Shown: piece by piece, positions 7,632 to 16,500 of the stretch
How the letters are laid out: each line of letters starts with the position of its first letter
How positions within the stretch are numbered: the first letter of the stretch is position 1
Source of the DNA: SAR324 cluster bacterium
GTDB lineage: Bacteria > SAR324 > XYD2-FULL-50-16
NCBI GenBank assembly: GCA_002401295.1
Contig: NVSR01000026.1
Coordinates: forward strand, 1 to 20,991
Direction: 5' to 3'
Length of the DNA: 20,991 nucleotides
Notes under the pieces: model-generated
Seen by the model: the letters and a program-made list of their open reading frames with translations, nothing else
The model's database searches: none
What the model was told of the DNA's origin: nothing
Made by a program: the position numbers and the translations under genes

Positions 7632-7661
7632 TAGTGACATGGTTGATAAACCATGTCACTA
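7632..7661 (-). repeat. Perfect 13-bp hairpin between ilvB and ilvN
   Basis: TAGTGACATGGTT and AACCATGTCACTA form a perfect 13-bp inverted repeat around a 4-nt loop. It lies 14 nt after the ilvB stop. In mRNA sense the hairpin is followed by the pyrimidine-rich CCTCCTTCTTTT, with no run of U residues long enough for a classic terminator. An in-frame ATG for ilvN (7640) is buried in the second arm. The structure may adjust the IlvB to IlvN ratio by partial termination, RNA processing or start-codon masking. Confidence 0.65.
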
Positions 7662-7675
7662 AATATCTGGTCTTT

Positions 7676-9352
7676 TTATGATGCTATGGGGTTGAGGGAC
7701 AGATGAATAGAGTCCAACAACTTTTCCATATCAAAGTCAATCAGTGTGGGTAGTGGATTATTAAGAGCCTCACGCAAAACCGGGCCAATCTGCTCCCGAC
7801 GTTTCACGGAATAACCCATGCCACCCATTGCTTCCGCTAGTTTTGGAAAATTAGTACAGCGATGCAGGTCATGAACCGTGTGCCGACTTCCATATTGTGC
7901 ATCCTGCAATTCCCGAATCATGCCCAGTCTGAAATCATTAAGGATAATCACCGTCAATGGAACCTTATGTTCAACGGCCACAGAGAATTCTTGCAGCGTC
8001 ATCATAAAACTTCCATCACCTGAAAGACAGACGACTGGCGTATCCTGACCCGCAAACCAGGCACCTATAGCCGCCGGAAGCCCAAAACCCATCGTGCCGA
8101 GCCCACCCGAAGTTAATAGGGGCAGGTGCTTAGGGTTGGTGCAATGATGGTTCGCCCACATCTGATGGCGTCCCACATCCGTACTGACATGCAAAGGAAT
8201 ATCAATTTTTGAGAGTTCCACAAAAATGTCTTCCATCACGGACGCAGCGTCCTTGGTGGGCAACATAGTTGTTCGCTCTTGATAATTATTAGTAATCCAT
8301 GGTTCTTCATGACCTAAGGGCCTCTTGGAGACTCTTTCGTTCATGGTTTGCAAGGTGACTTTAATATCGCCCACGATGGGAATATCTATCGTCACACTCT
8401 TACCAATCTCTGCCGGATCAATGTCGATATGAATCACCTTAGCGTTCTTAGCGAACAGATGACTTTTAATCACCGAGCGATTGCCCAGACGAGTTCCGAT
8501 AGCCATAACCACATCCGCATCTCGCTGAACGACCCGGTTGGCGATAGAATTACCATGAGTTCCGATCAATCCAATATAGTAGGGATCATTGTCAGCAATG
8601 ACTCCAGTTCCCATCAACGTGCGTACAACAGGAATCTTAGTTGTCCGAATAAACTGGAGAAACTCCTGTTCCGCTTTAGCAATGGTAATGCCACCACCAA
8701 ATAGAATGAGGGGTCTCTCAGCCTTGGCTAATAGCCTGAGCGCCTTTTTAATTTGTCCAATATTCCCCACAACTGTCGGGTTGTACCCCCGCAGCTTCAC
8801 CTCATGGTCGAAATGATGTGGAAATTTATTAGAAAGCACATCCTTTGGAAAATCCAACAGGACCGGGCCTTTTCTCCCCGAATCAGCAATATAAAATGCT
8901 GCTTTTAAGGAAGGGACTACATTCTCTTCTTCAAAAATCAGTTCATTATGCTTGGTAACGGGCATGGTGATATTGATACAATCCACTTCCTGGAAAGCAT
9001 CCGTACCAATCAGGGCCCGAGGGATCTGACCGGTGATAACTACCAGGGGAATGGAATCCAGGTAAGCGTCAGCCAACCCGGTGATCAAGTTGGTCACTCC
9101 AGGTCCGGAAGTTGCCAGGCAAACTCCAGGTTTGCCCATAATGCGTGCGTAACCTTCCGCCATATGGATCGCGCCCTGTTCATGTCGAGCGAGAATATGT
9201 TGGATTTTCGAGTTTCTCAGAGCATCATAGATGGGCAGGTTGGCACCACCGGGATAACCGAAAATGGTGTCTACCTCCAACATCTCTAATGTTTTGACCA
9301 GGGCCTGAGCCCCGGTCATTTGAGCCTGAGAAATGTTTGCAGGCTCAGACAT
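7676..9352 (-). CDS. ilvB: Acetohydroxyacid synthase (acetolactate synthase) large catalytic subunit
   Basis: This 558-residue enzyme joins two pyruvates, or pyruvate and 2-ketobutyrate, to give the acetohydroxyacid precursors of valine, leucine and isoleucine, using thiamine diphosphate, Mg and FAD. The N-terminal domain has FGYPGG and the catalytic glutamate E58 in ARHEQGA, the central domain has the FAD-associated AIGTRLGNRS region, and the C-terminal domain has the ThDP motif starting GDG at 445-447 and ending with N472. Its length fits the family. The paired small-subunit gene downstream supports AHAS over a catabolic acetolactate synthase. Its ATG overlaps the rpoC stop as TAATG and has no strong Shine-Dalgarno sequence, which points to re-initiation by ribosomes finishing rpoC. 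Confidence 0.96.
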   Translation of the reverse strand: MSEPANISQAQMTGAQALVKTLEMLEVDTIFGYPGGANLPIYDALRNSKIQHILARHEQGAIHMAEGYARIMGKPGVCLATSGPGVTNLITGLADAYLDSIPLVVITGQIPRALIGTDAFQEVDCINITMPVTKHNELIFEEENVVPSLKAAFYIADSGRKGPVLLDFPKDVLSNKFPHHFDHEVKLRGYNPTVVGNIGQIKKALRLLAKAERPLILFGGGITIAKAEQEFLQFIRTTKIPVVRTLMGTGVIADNDPYYIGLIGTHGNSIANRVVQRDADVVMAIGTRLGNRSVIKSHLFAKNAKVIHIDIDPAEIGKSVTIDIPIVGDIKVTLQTMNERVSKRPLGHEEPWITNNYQERTTMLPTKDAASVMEDIFVELSKIDIPLHVSTDVGRHQMWANHHCTNPKHLPLLTSGGLGTMGFGLPAAIGAWFAGQDTPVVCLSGDGSFMMTLQEFSVAVEHKVPLTVIILNDFRLGMIRELQDAQYGSRHTVHDLHRCTNFPKLAEAMGGMGYSVKRREQIGPVLREALNNPLPTLIDFDMEKLLDSIHLSLNPIAS

Positions 9353-12300
9353 TAGGACAATCCCTGAGTCTCAGGTTCTGTCTCGGCAGGGCCTTCTGGA
9401 GTACCGAAAGTCGGTGCTTGCAAAGGCACTTCCATCGGCTCTTCGTCTACGGTTACCTTATAAGCGAAAACCTTTTCCTTCGGAAATCCGGTTCCAGCTG
9501 GAATCAGTCGACCGATAATCACATTCTCTTTCAATCCGTTGAAGGTATCTAGCTTACCGTTAATGGAAGCTTCAGTCAGTACCTTCGTAGTTTCCTGGAA
9601 GGAAGCCGCGGAAATAAAAGAATCTGTGCTCAAGGCCGCTTTGGTAATTCCCAGCAATAGAGGCTCACCAATCGCTACACGCAGTGATTGATCCATCAAC
9701 TTCTCATTTGCCGCCATCAAGACGGGTCGGGAAACAGCTTCCCCAACGAGGAAATGAGCATCTCCTGGATCAACAATACGAACCTTACGCAGCATTTGTC
9801 GAGTGATGACCTCGATATGCTTATCGTTGATCTTCACACCCTGGAGTCGGTAAACTTCCTGAACCTCATCCACCAAGAAACGCTGCAGTGCTCTAACTCC
9901 CTTCACACGTAGGATGTCATGAGGATTTGCAGAGCCATCAGTCAGGGGCTCACCACTTCGAATGTAGTCACCTTCCACCACCACGATGTGCTTTCCTTTT
10001 GGAACTAAGTATTCCTTAGGTTCACCTACTTCCGGTCGAACAATGATTCGTCGTTTCCGTCGTAGATCTTCACCAAATTCAACAATACCATCGATATCAG
10101 AAATCTGACTTGGATCCTTAGGTGAACGAGCTTCAAAGAGTTCAGCTACACGTGGCAGACCACCAGTAATATCCTTATTCTTGGTTGTCTCTCGTGGTAC
10201 ACGAGCAATGATGTCACCGGGGAAGAGCTCGTCTCCCTCGTTTACCATCATTTCCGCCTTGGTTGGCAGGTAGAATCCTGGATGGACTCTTCCATTTTCA
10301 TTTTTCAGGTCCTTTCCAGTTTTGATATTTTTAATCAATACCCTGGGCTTAAGATCCTGATCGCCAGCGTCAACAATCACTTTACGTTCGTAACCTGTAT
10401 CTTCCGCTCGTTGGATTTTTAAGCTACGTCCCTCAATGACGTCATCATATTTGACCTTACCATGAGAGTCACTGATGATTGGCATGGAGAACGGATCCCA
10501 TTCGGCGATCTTCTGACCCTTTTCGACAATGTCTCCCGGATTGAAGAAGACTTGTGCTCCTACAGGCAGCATGTGCTTATCAACCTGTCGATCATATTCG
10601 TCAATGACGCGAATCTCAGATTTTCTGGATACCAATACGTTAGTACCTTCGCGATTTTTCACCATACGAGTATCGGTAAGGGTCAAGACTCCCTTGCTCC
10701 TGGCTTCCCAGAAGGTTGCTTCTACTTTTCTACTCGCCGTACCACCGATGTGGAAAGTACGCATGGTCAACTGAGTACCCGGCTCACCAATGGACTGTGC
10801 AGAAATTACACCTACAGCTTCACCCACGGAGACTAGTGAGCCTCTTGCCAAATCACGACCATAGCAAAGTGCGCAGATTCCTTTCTTACGTTCACAAGTC
10901 AGAACGGATCGGATTTTCACCTTTTCCACACCCAACTTGTCAACATGCTCAGACTCGGCTTCGGTGATGAGTGAACCTACTGGAATGATCTCTTCCTGAG
11001 TATAGGGATCCAAAACCTCATGCATGGTCACCCGACCCAAGATTCGTTCCCCAAGTTGTACGATGATCTCACCGTTTTCCATCAGGGGTTCCATCCAGAT
11101 ACCCTCATGGGTTCCGCAGTCATCGGTACTAATCACACTATCTTGTGATACATCGACCAAGCGACGTGTCAAGTATCCCGAGTTCGCTGTCTTCAAGGCT
11201 GTATCAGCCAAACCTTTTCGAGCACCGTGAGTGGAGATAAAGTATTGCAATACATTCAATCCCTCGCGGAAGTTGGCTGTAATCGGAGTTTCAATAATCT
11301 CTCCGGTAGGTTTCGCCATCAAACCACGCATACCACCCAACTGACGACTTTGATGCTCGGAACCACGAGCTCCTGAATCCGCCATCACGAAAATAGGATT
11401 TGGGATCATCAAGCCATTAATAGACAGCTTTTCTTCAGCCATGGCGCTTTTCATTGCCTCACCAACTTCGTTGGTGATTTTGGACCAGATATCGATGACT
11501 TTGTTGTAACGCTCACCATCTGTGATGATACCACTGTCATGCTGCTCTTGGATCTCCCGTACTTCATCCTGACCTTGCTTGAGAAGTCCTTCTTTCTCAG
11601 CAGGGATTTTCATATCGGACATACAGATAGAGAAGCCTGCTTTTGCCGCATGGTAGAATCCAAGATCCTTGAGACTATCCAGCATATCTACGGTATCTAC
11701 ATTCCCGGCGACACGATAAGATTGATCGATCAAGTTTTCCAAATCTTTTTTCTTCAGCAGACGATTCACTGTCTCAAACCCAAGAGATTTAGGAATACTG
11801 TCATAAAGCAGAACTCGACCTGTAGTCGTTTCCACCATTTCCTCATCAATCCGAACCTTGATCTTGGCCTGTAAGTGAATCAAATCATGATCATAAGCAG
11901 ATACCACCTCATCTGGATTAGGGAAAATTTTCCCCTCACCCTTGGCATTGTCACAAGCTCGTGTCATCCAATAAATCCCCAGGACCATATCCTGAGTTGG
12001 TGTCATGGCCGGCTTACCTGTCGCAGGAGACAAGATATTGTTGGTAGACATCATCAGGACTTTGGCTTCCATTTGAGCTTCTACACTCAAAGGAAGGTGA
12101 ACCGCCATCTGATCACCATCAAAATCCGCGTTGAAAGCGGAACAGACCAATGGATGTAACTGGACGGCCTTACCTTCAATTAACTTAGGAATAAACGCCT
12201 GGATTCCCAACCTATGGAGTGTTGGTGCCCGGTTGAGCATTACAGGATGATCGACAATTACGGCATCCAAAGCTGCCCAAATCTCATGATCCTTGTTCTC

Positions 12301-13494
12301 CACCATTTTCTTAGCAACCTTGATCGTGGCTGCTTTCCCATTTTCGATCAGGTGGTTGAAGATAAAAGGCTTGAATAATTCCAAGGCCATCTTCTTCGGT
12401 AAGCCACACTGATTGAGCTTCAAGCTAGGGCCTACCACAATAACGGTACGACCGGAATAATCCACTCGTTTTCCCAGAAGGTTTTGTCGGAAACGTCCCG
12501 ATTTTCCTTTCAAGGAATCACTCAAAGATTTTAGTGGACGTTTGTTGGTACCCAAAATAGGGCGGCCTCGTCGTCCGTTATCAAACAAAGCGTCAACTGC
12601 TTCCTGCAGCATACGCTTCTCGTTCTTCACGATGATTTCCGGAGCATTCAAGTCCATCAATCGCTTCAAGCGGTTGTTTCGATGAATTACTCGTCGATAA
12701 AGATCGTTCAAGTCACTGGTAGCGAACCTGCCGCCTTCTAAAGGTACCAAGGGTCGCAATTCCGGAGAAATCACGGGAATCACTTCCAATACCATGTTGG
12801 CGGGGTTGATGCCTGATCCTTTGAAGGCTTCTACGATTTTCAAGCGTTTGATAATCTTTTTACGCTTGGCTTCGGAAGTCGCTTCTCGCAAGTCTTCACG
12901 CAACTCACGGCTTAGTACGGGAATATCCAAATCGTTCAGGATTTCCTGGATGGCTTCAGCACCCATACCGGCAACGAATTCAGGATACTCTTCCGTCAAC
13001 TGGCGATATTGTGTTTCATCAATTACATCGTTGATCTGCAGGTCACTGCCCGATGGATCAATCACGATGTAACCGTCGAAATAAAGCACTCGTTCCAAAT
13101 CTCTGAGGGTCATATCCAGGATATTACCCAGGCGACTGGGTAATCCCTTCAAGAACCAAACATGAGAAACAGGGCAGGCCAATTTGATGTGTCCCAGCCT
13201 TTCTCGTCTTACTTTGGATTGAATAACCTCAACACCACATTTTTCACAGGTGATGCCCCGGTGCTTCATGCGCTTGTACTTACCACAAATACACTCATAG
13301 TCATTCACAGGACCAAAAATTTTCCCGCAAAAGAGACCGTCTCGCTCAGGCTTAAAGGTTCGATAGTTAATTGTTTCGGAGCTTTTGATTTCTCCGTGTG
13401 ACCAGGATTGGATTTGTTCCGACGAGGCCAAACTGATTTGTACTGCGTAATAATCTAAAGGATCAATCGCTTCGCTCATATTAAGTGGATTCAA
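9352..13494 (-). CDS. rpoC: DNA-directed RNA polymerase subunit beta prime
   Basis: The 1380-residue protein is the beta-prime subunit and carries the catalytic Mg-binding motif NADFDGD at residues 455-461. The N-terminal zinc site is C68, C70, C83 and C86, and the second zinc site is C793, C867, C874 and C877. The bridge helix lies around 745-780 and the trigger loop starts near 905 with QLTMRTFHIGGTAS. Between about 930 and 1105 there is an inserted beta-rich segment in the position of SI3, a proteobacterial trait. The start is a TTG at 13494, chosen because GAGGAGG lies 5 nt upstream; the ATG five codons later is about 20 nt from that site. The TAA stop overlaps the ilvB ATG by one base, so ilvB is probably translationally coupled to rpoC. 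Confidence 0.98.
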   Translation of the reverse strand: MNPLNMSEAIDPLDYYAVQISLASSEQIQSWSHGEIKSSETINYRTFKPERDGLFCGKIFGPVNDYECICGKYKRMKHRGITCEKCGVEVIQSKVRRERLGHIKLACPVSHVWFLKGLPSRLGNILDMTLRDLERVLYFDGYIVIDPSGSDLQINDVIDETQYRQLTEEYPEFVAGMGAEAIQEILNDLDIPVLSRELREDLREATSEAKRKKIIKRLKIVEAFKGSGINPANMVLEVIPVISPELRPLVPLEGGRFATSDLNDLYRRVIHRNNRLKRLMDLNAPEIIVKNEKRMLQEAVDALFDNGRRGRPILGTNKRPLKSLSDSLKGKSGRFRQNLLGKRVDYSGRTVIVVGPSLKLNQCGLPKKMALELFKPFIFNHLIENGKAATIKVAKKMVENKDHEIWAALDAVIVDHPVMLNRAPTLHRLGIQAFIPKLIEGKAVQLHPLVCSAFNADFDGDQMAVHLPLSVEAQMEAKVLMMSTNNILSPATGKPAMTPTQDMVLGIYWMTRACDNAKGEGKIFPNPDEVVSAYDHDLIHLQAKIKVRIDEEMVETTTGRVLLYDSIPKSLGFETVNRLLKKKDLENLIDQSYRVAGNVDTVDMLDSLKDLGFYHAAKAGFSICMSDMKIPAEKEGLLKQGQDEVREIQEQHDSGIITDGERYNKVIDIWSKITNEVGEAMKSAMAEEKLSINGLMIPNPIFVMADSGARGSEHQSRQLGGMRGLMAKPTGEIIETPITANFREGLNVLQYFISTHGARKGLADTALKTANSGYLTRRLVDVSQDSVISTDDCGTHEGIWMEPLMENGEIIVQLGERILGRVTMHEVLDPYTQEEIIPVGSLITEAESEHVDKLGVEKVKIRSVLTCERKKGICALCYGRDLARGSLVSVGEAVGVISAQSIGEPGTQLTMRTFHIGGTASRKVEATFWEARSKGVLTLTDTRMVKNREGTNVLVSRKSEIRVIDEYDRQVDKHMLPVGAQVFFNPGDIVEKGQKIAEWDPFSMPIISDSHGKVKYDDVIEGRSLKIQRAEDTGYERKVIVDAGDQDLKPRVLIKNIKTGKDLKNENGRVHPGFYLPTKAEMMVNEGDELFPGDIIARVPRETTKNKDITGGLPRVAELFEARSPKDPSQISDIDGIVEFGEDLRRKRRIIVRPEVGEPKEYLVPKGKHIVVVEGDYIRSGEPLTDGSANPHDILRVKGVRALQRFLVDEVQEVYRLQGVKINDKHIEVITRQMLRKVRIVDPGDAHFLVGEAVSRPVLMAANEKLMDQSLRVAIGEPLLLGITKAALSTDSFISAASFQETTKVLTEASINGKLDTFNGLKENVIIGRLIPAGTGFPKEKVFAYKVTVDEEPMEVPLQAPTFGTPEGPAETEPETQGLS

Positions 13495-13521
13495 AGGAAC
13501 CTCCTCGAATGTTAGAAATAA

Positions 13522-13540
13522 CGTTCAAAATTGGTGAACG
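13522..13540 (-). repeat. Small inverted repeat in the rpoB-rpoC spacer
   Basis: CGTTCA and TGAACG form 6-bp arms around a 7-nt centre within the 91-nt spacer, upstream of the rpoC ribosome binding site. It could be a weak processing or stability hairpin. The spacer also contains a looser CGGGG/CCCCG pairing with a 19-nt loop. Confidence 0.25.
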
Positions 13541-13585
13541 GGGGCATTTTTGTTGGTAAACACCCCGCTTTAATTCGTATGGGTC

Positions 13586-16500
13586 CTAGACCTCCATATC
13601 CTGTTCGAAAAACCCTTTATCTTTAATCATTTGGAAATCTAAACATAAAGATTTCAACTCATTGATTAATACCTTAAAGGATTCTGGGATCCCGGTTTTG
13701 GTATCATGGGTTCCTTTTACGATTGCCTCGTAGATTTTATTACGCCCGGCAACATCATCCGACTTGACAGTCAAGAGTTCACGCAGTGTATAAGCCGCGC
13801 CGTAGGCTTCCAAAGCCCAGACCTCCATCTCTCCAAAACGCTGACCACCAAACTGAGCCTTTCCACCCAGAGGTTGTTGCGTCACTAAAGAGTAAGGTCC
13901 AATGGATCGTGCATGCAATTTATCATCAACCAAATGGTGAAGTTTCAGCATGTACATGTAACCGACGGTAATGTTCTGATCAAAGCCCTCACCTGTACGG
14001 CCATCCCATAGGGGCATTTGCGCTGTCTTGTCTATACCACAGATTTTAAAGAGCCGATCCATATCTTTTTCTTCACAACCATCAAATACGGGAGTCGCCA
14101 TGTTAATACCGGTGCGCAAACGTCCGGCAAACTTCAGGAACTCTTCGTCTTCCATGGAGTTCAGGTATTCACTGATATAGTCTGACCTGTAGATATCAAT
14201 CAATTGATCTCGAATCTTCTGCACTGGGTTCAGGGCATCCAACATGTCACTGATTTTTGCTCCCAGTCGCTTACCGGCCAGTCCCAAATGGGTTTCCAAT
14301 ACCTGACCCACGTTCATCCGTGAAGGTACACCTAAAGGATTGAGAACAATATCAACGGTACTACCATCTTCCATGTAGGGCATTTCCTCTAGTGGAACTA
14401 CCTTCGATATTACACCTTTGTTTCCATGCCTTCCAGCCATTTTGTCCCCTACTGAAAGGCGACGTTTCATGGCAACGAAGACCTTGATGGCACGGATTAC
14501 ACCAGGCTGTAAGTCATCAGTTCGGAATTCCCTTTCTTTTTTACTGTCGAATACATTCGCCAATAATTCCAGTTGGGAAGCCGCATTACGCAGCATAATC
14601 TGGATTTCCATACTCTTATCGGAATCCGAAAGGAGGATATCCATCCAAGCTTTATATGGAATATGACTGAAAGATTCTTCCGTCAAAGTTTCCCCGGCCG
14701 GAACAATCAGCATATGAGTGTCCGGATTCAACAGATCATGCAGGAGTGCAATCTCTGTCAGCTGTGGGAAAATTTTCTTTATCAGCGAAGTTTTTACGAT
14801 GCGTACTTCATCATAGTAATCCGCCTCAATCTTTTTCAAGGTAAAAGCCTCAATCGCCTTAGTTCGTTCATCTTTTTCTACACCCCGTCGATTGAAGACC
14901 TTCACATCAATGACGACTCCTTCAATTCCCTGAGGAATTCTAAGAGAGGTATCACGAACGTCCCCTGCTTTCTCACCAAAGATGGCGCGCAGCAGTTTTT
15001 CTTCAGGGTTCAACTGAGTTTCACCTTTGGGTGTTGTCTTCCCTACCAGGATATCACCCGGTTTGACATAACTACCAATACGAATGATACCGGAGTCATC
15101 CAGATTTCGCAGGGTGTACTCATTCACGTTAGGAATGTCTTTAGTGATCATTTCCTTTCCTAACTTGGTATCCCTGGCTAGAACTTCCAATTCCTCGATA
15201 TGCACGGAAGTGAAGCGATCTTGATGCAGCACTTTTTCACTCACCAGGATCGAATCCTCATAGTTGTAACCATTCCAAGGCATAAACGCGATCAGGATGT
15301 TTTGTCCCAGAGCCAGCTCACCACCATCACAGCTACCACCATCAGCCAAAATTTGGCCTTCCGTCACCTTATCTCCCACTGCAACGATAGGTCGCTGGTT
15401 GACATTGGTGTTCTGGTTCGTACGCTGATATTTTCTCAAGTGGTAAATATCCACGTTCGCTTCAACAACGGACTGCTCGGCAGATAAATCAACGTCAGCT
15501 TCCACAACAATTCGTTCCGCATCAATACGATTCACCACACCACCACGGCGAGCGATGATACAAGAGCCTGAATCTCGGGCAACTTGATACTCCATTCCAG
15601 TCCCCACCACAGGCGCTTCCGGCCTGACCACGGGAACAGCTTGACGCTGCATGTTGGATCCCATCAAGGCACGATTCGCATCATCATGCTCCAGGAAAGG
15701 AATCATAGAGGCAGCTACAGAAACCAACTGCTTAGGAGAAACATCCATGTAATCGATGTCTTCCCGAGCGACCATTTTGAATTCACCGGCTCCAGTATGG
15801 GCCATCACATAGTCATTTTTCAGGATGCCTTCCTCAGTGATGAGGACATTAGCCTGAGCAATTTTGTTATCCCCTTCATCCAGAGCAGACAAATATTCAT
15901 ATTCATCGGTCACTTTACCTTCATTTACTTTCCGGTAGGGTGTCTCAATGAAACCAAATTCATTCAATCGTGCATAGGTTGCAACTGAAGAGATCAAACC
16001 AATATTGGGTCCCTCAGGAGTTTCCACAGGACAGATACGACCATAGTGAGAAGTATGAACATCTCGAACTTCAAAGCCTGCTCTTTCTCGTGTCAAACCA
16101 CCCGGTCCCAAGGCACTCAATCTTCTCTTGTGAGTGATTTCAGAGAGTGGGTTGGTTTGATCCATAAACTGAGAAAGCTGACTGCTACCAAAAAACTCAT
16201 TAATAGCAGCGGAAACGGGCTTGGAATTCACGATATCATGCAACATCATGGTTTCCGTTTCCTGCAGGGACATGCGCTCTTTAATCGCTCTTTCCATGCG
16301 CACCAAACCCACACGGATTTGGTTTTCCAGCAGTTCACCTACACTACGGACACGTCGATTGCCCAAGTGATCGATATCATCTACAATCCCGCCCGCACCA
16401 TCTTTCAAGCGCAGCAGGTATTCCACGACAGCAAGGATATCTTCTTTTTCTAAAACCGTGTGATTCAAATCCAGATCACGCATCAGTTTCTTATTCAACT

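Noticed and set aside
7632..7661. Intrinsic terminator after ilvB
   Set aside because: The bases after the hairpin are mixed C and U without a continuous U-run, and ilvN directly follows in the same direction.
14573..15163. 196-codon open frame on the plus strand
   Set aside because: It lies wholly inside rpoB on the opposite strand, has no family-like motifs, and follows the codon pattern of the strongly conserved gene beneath it.
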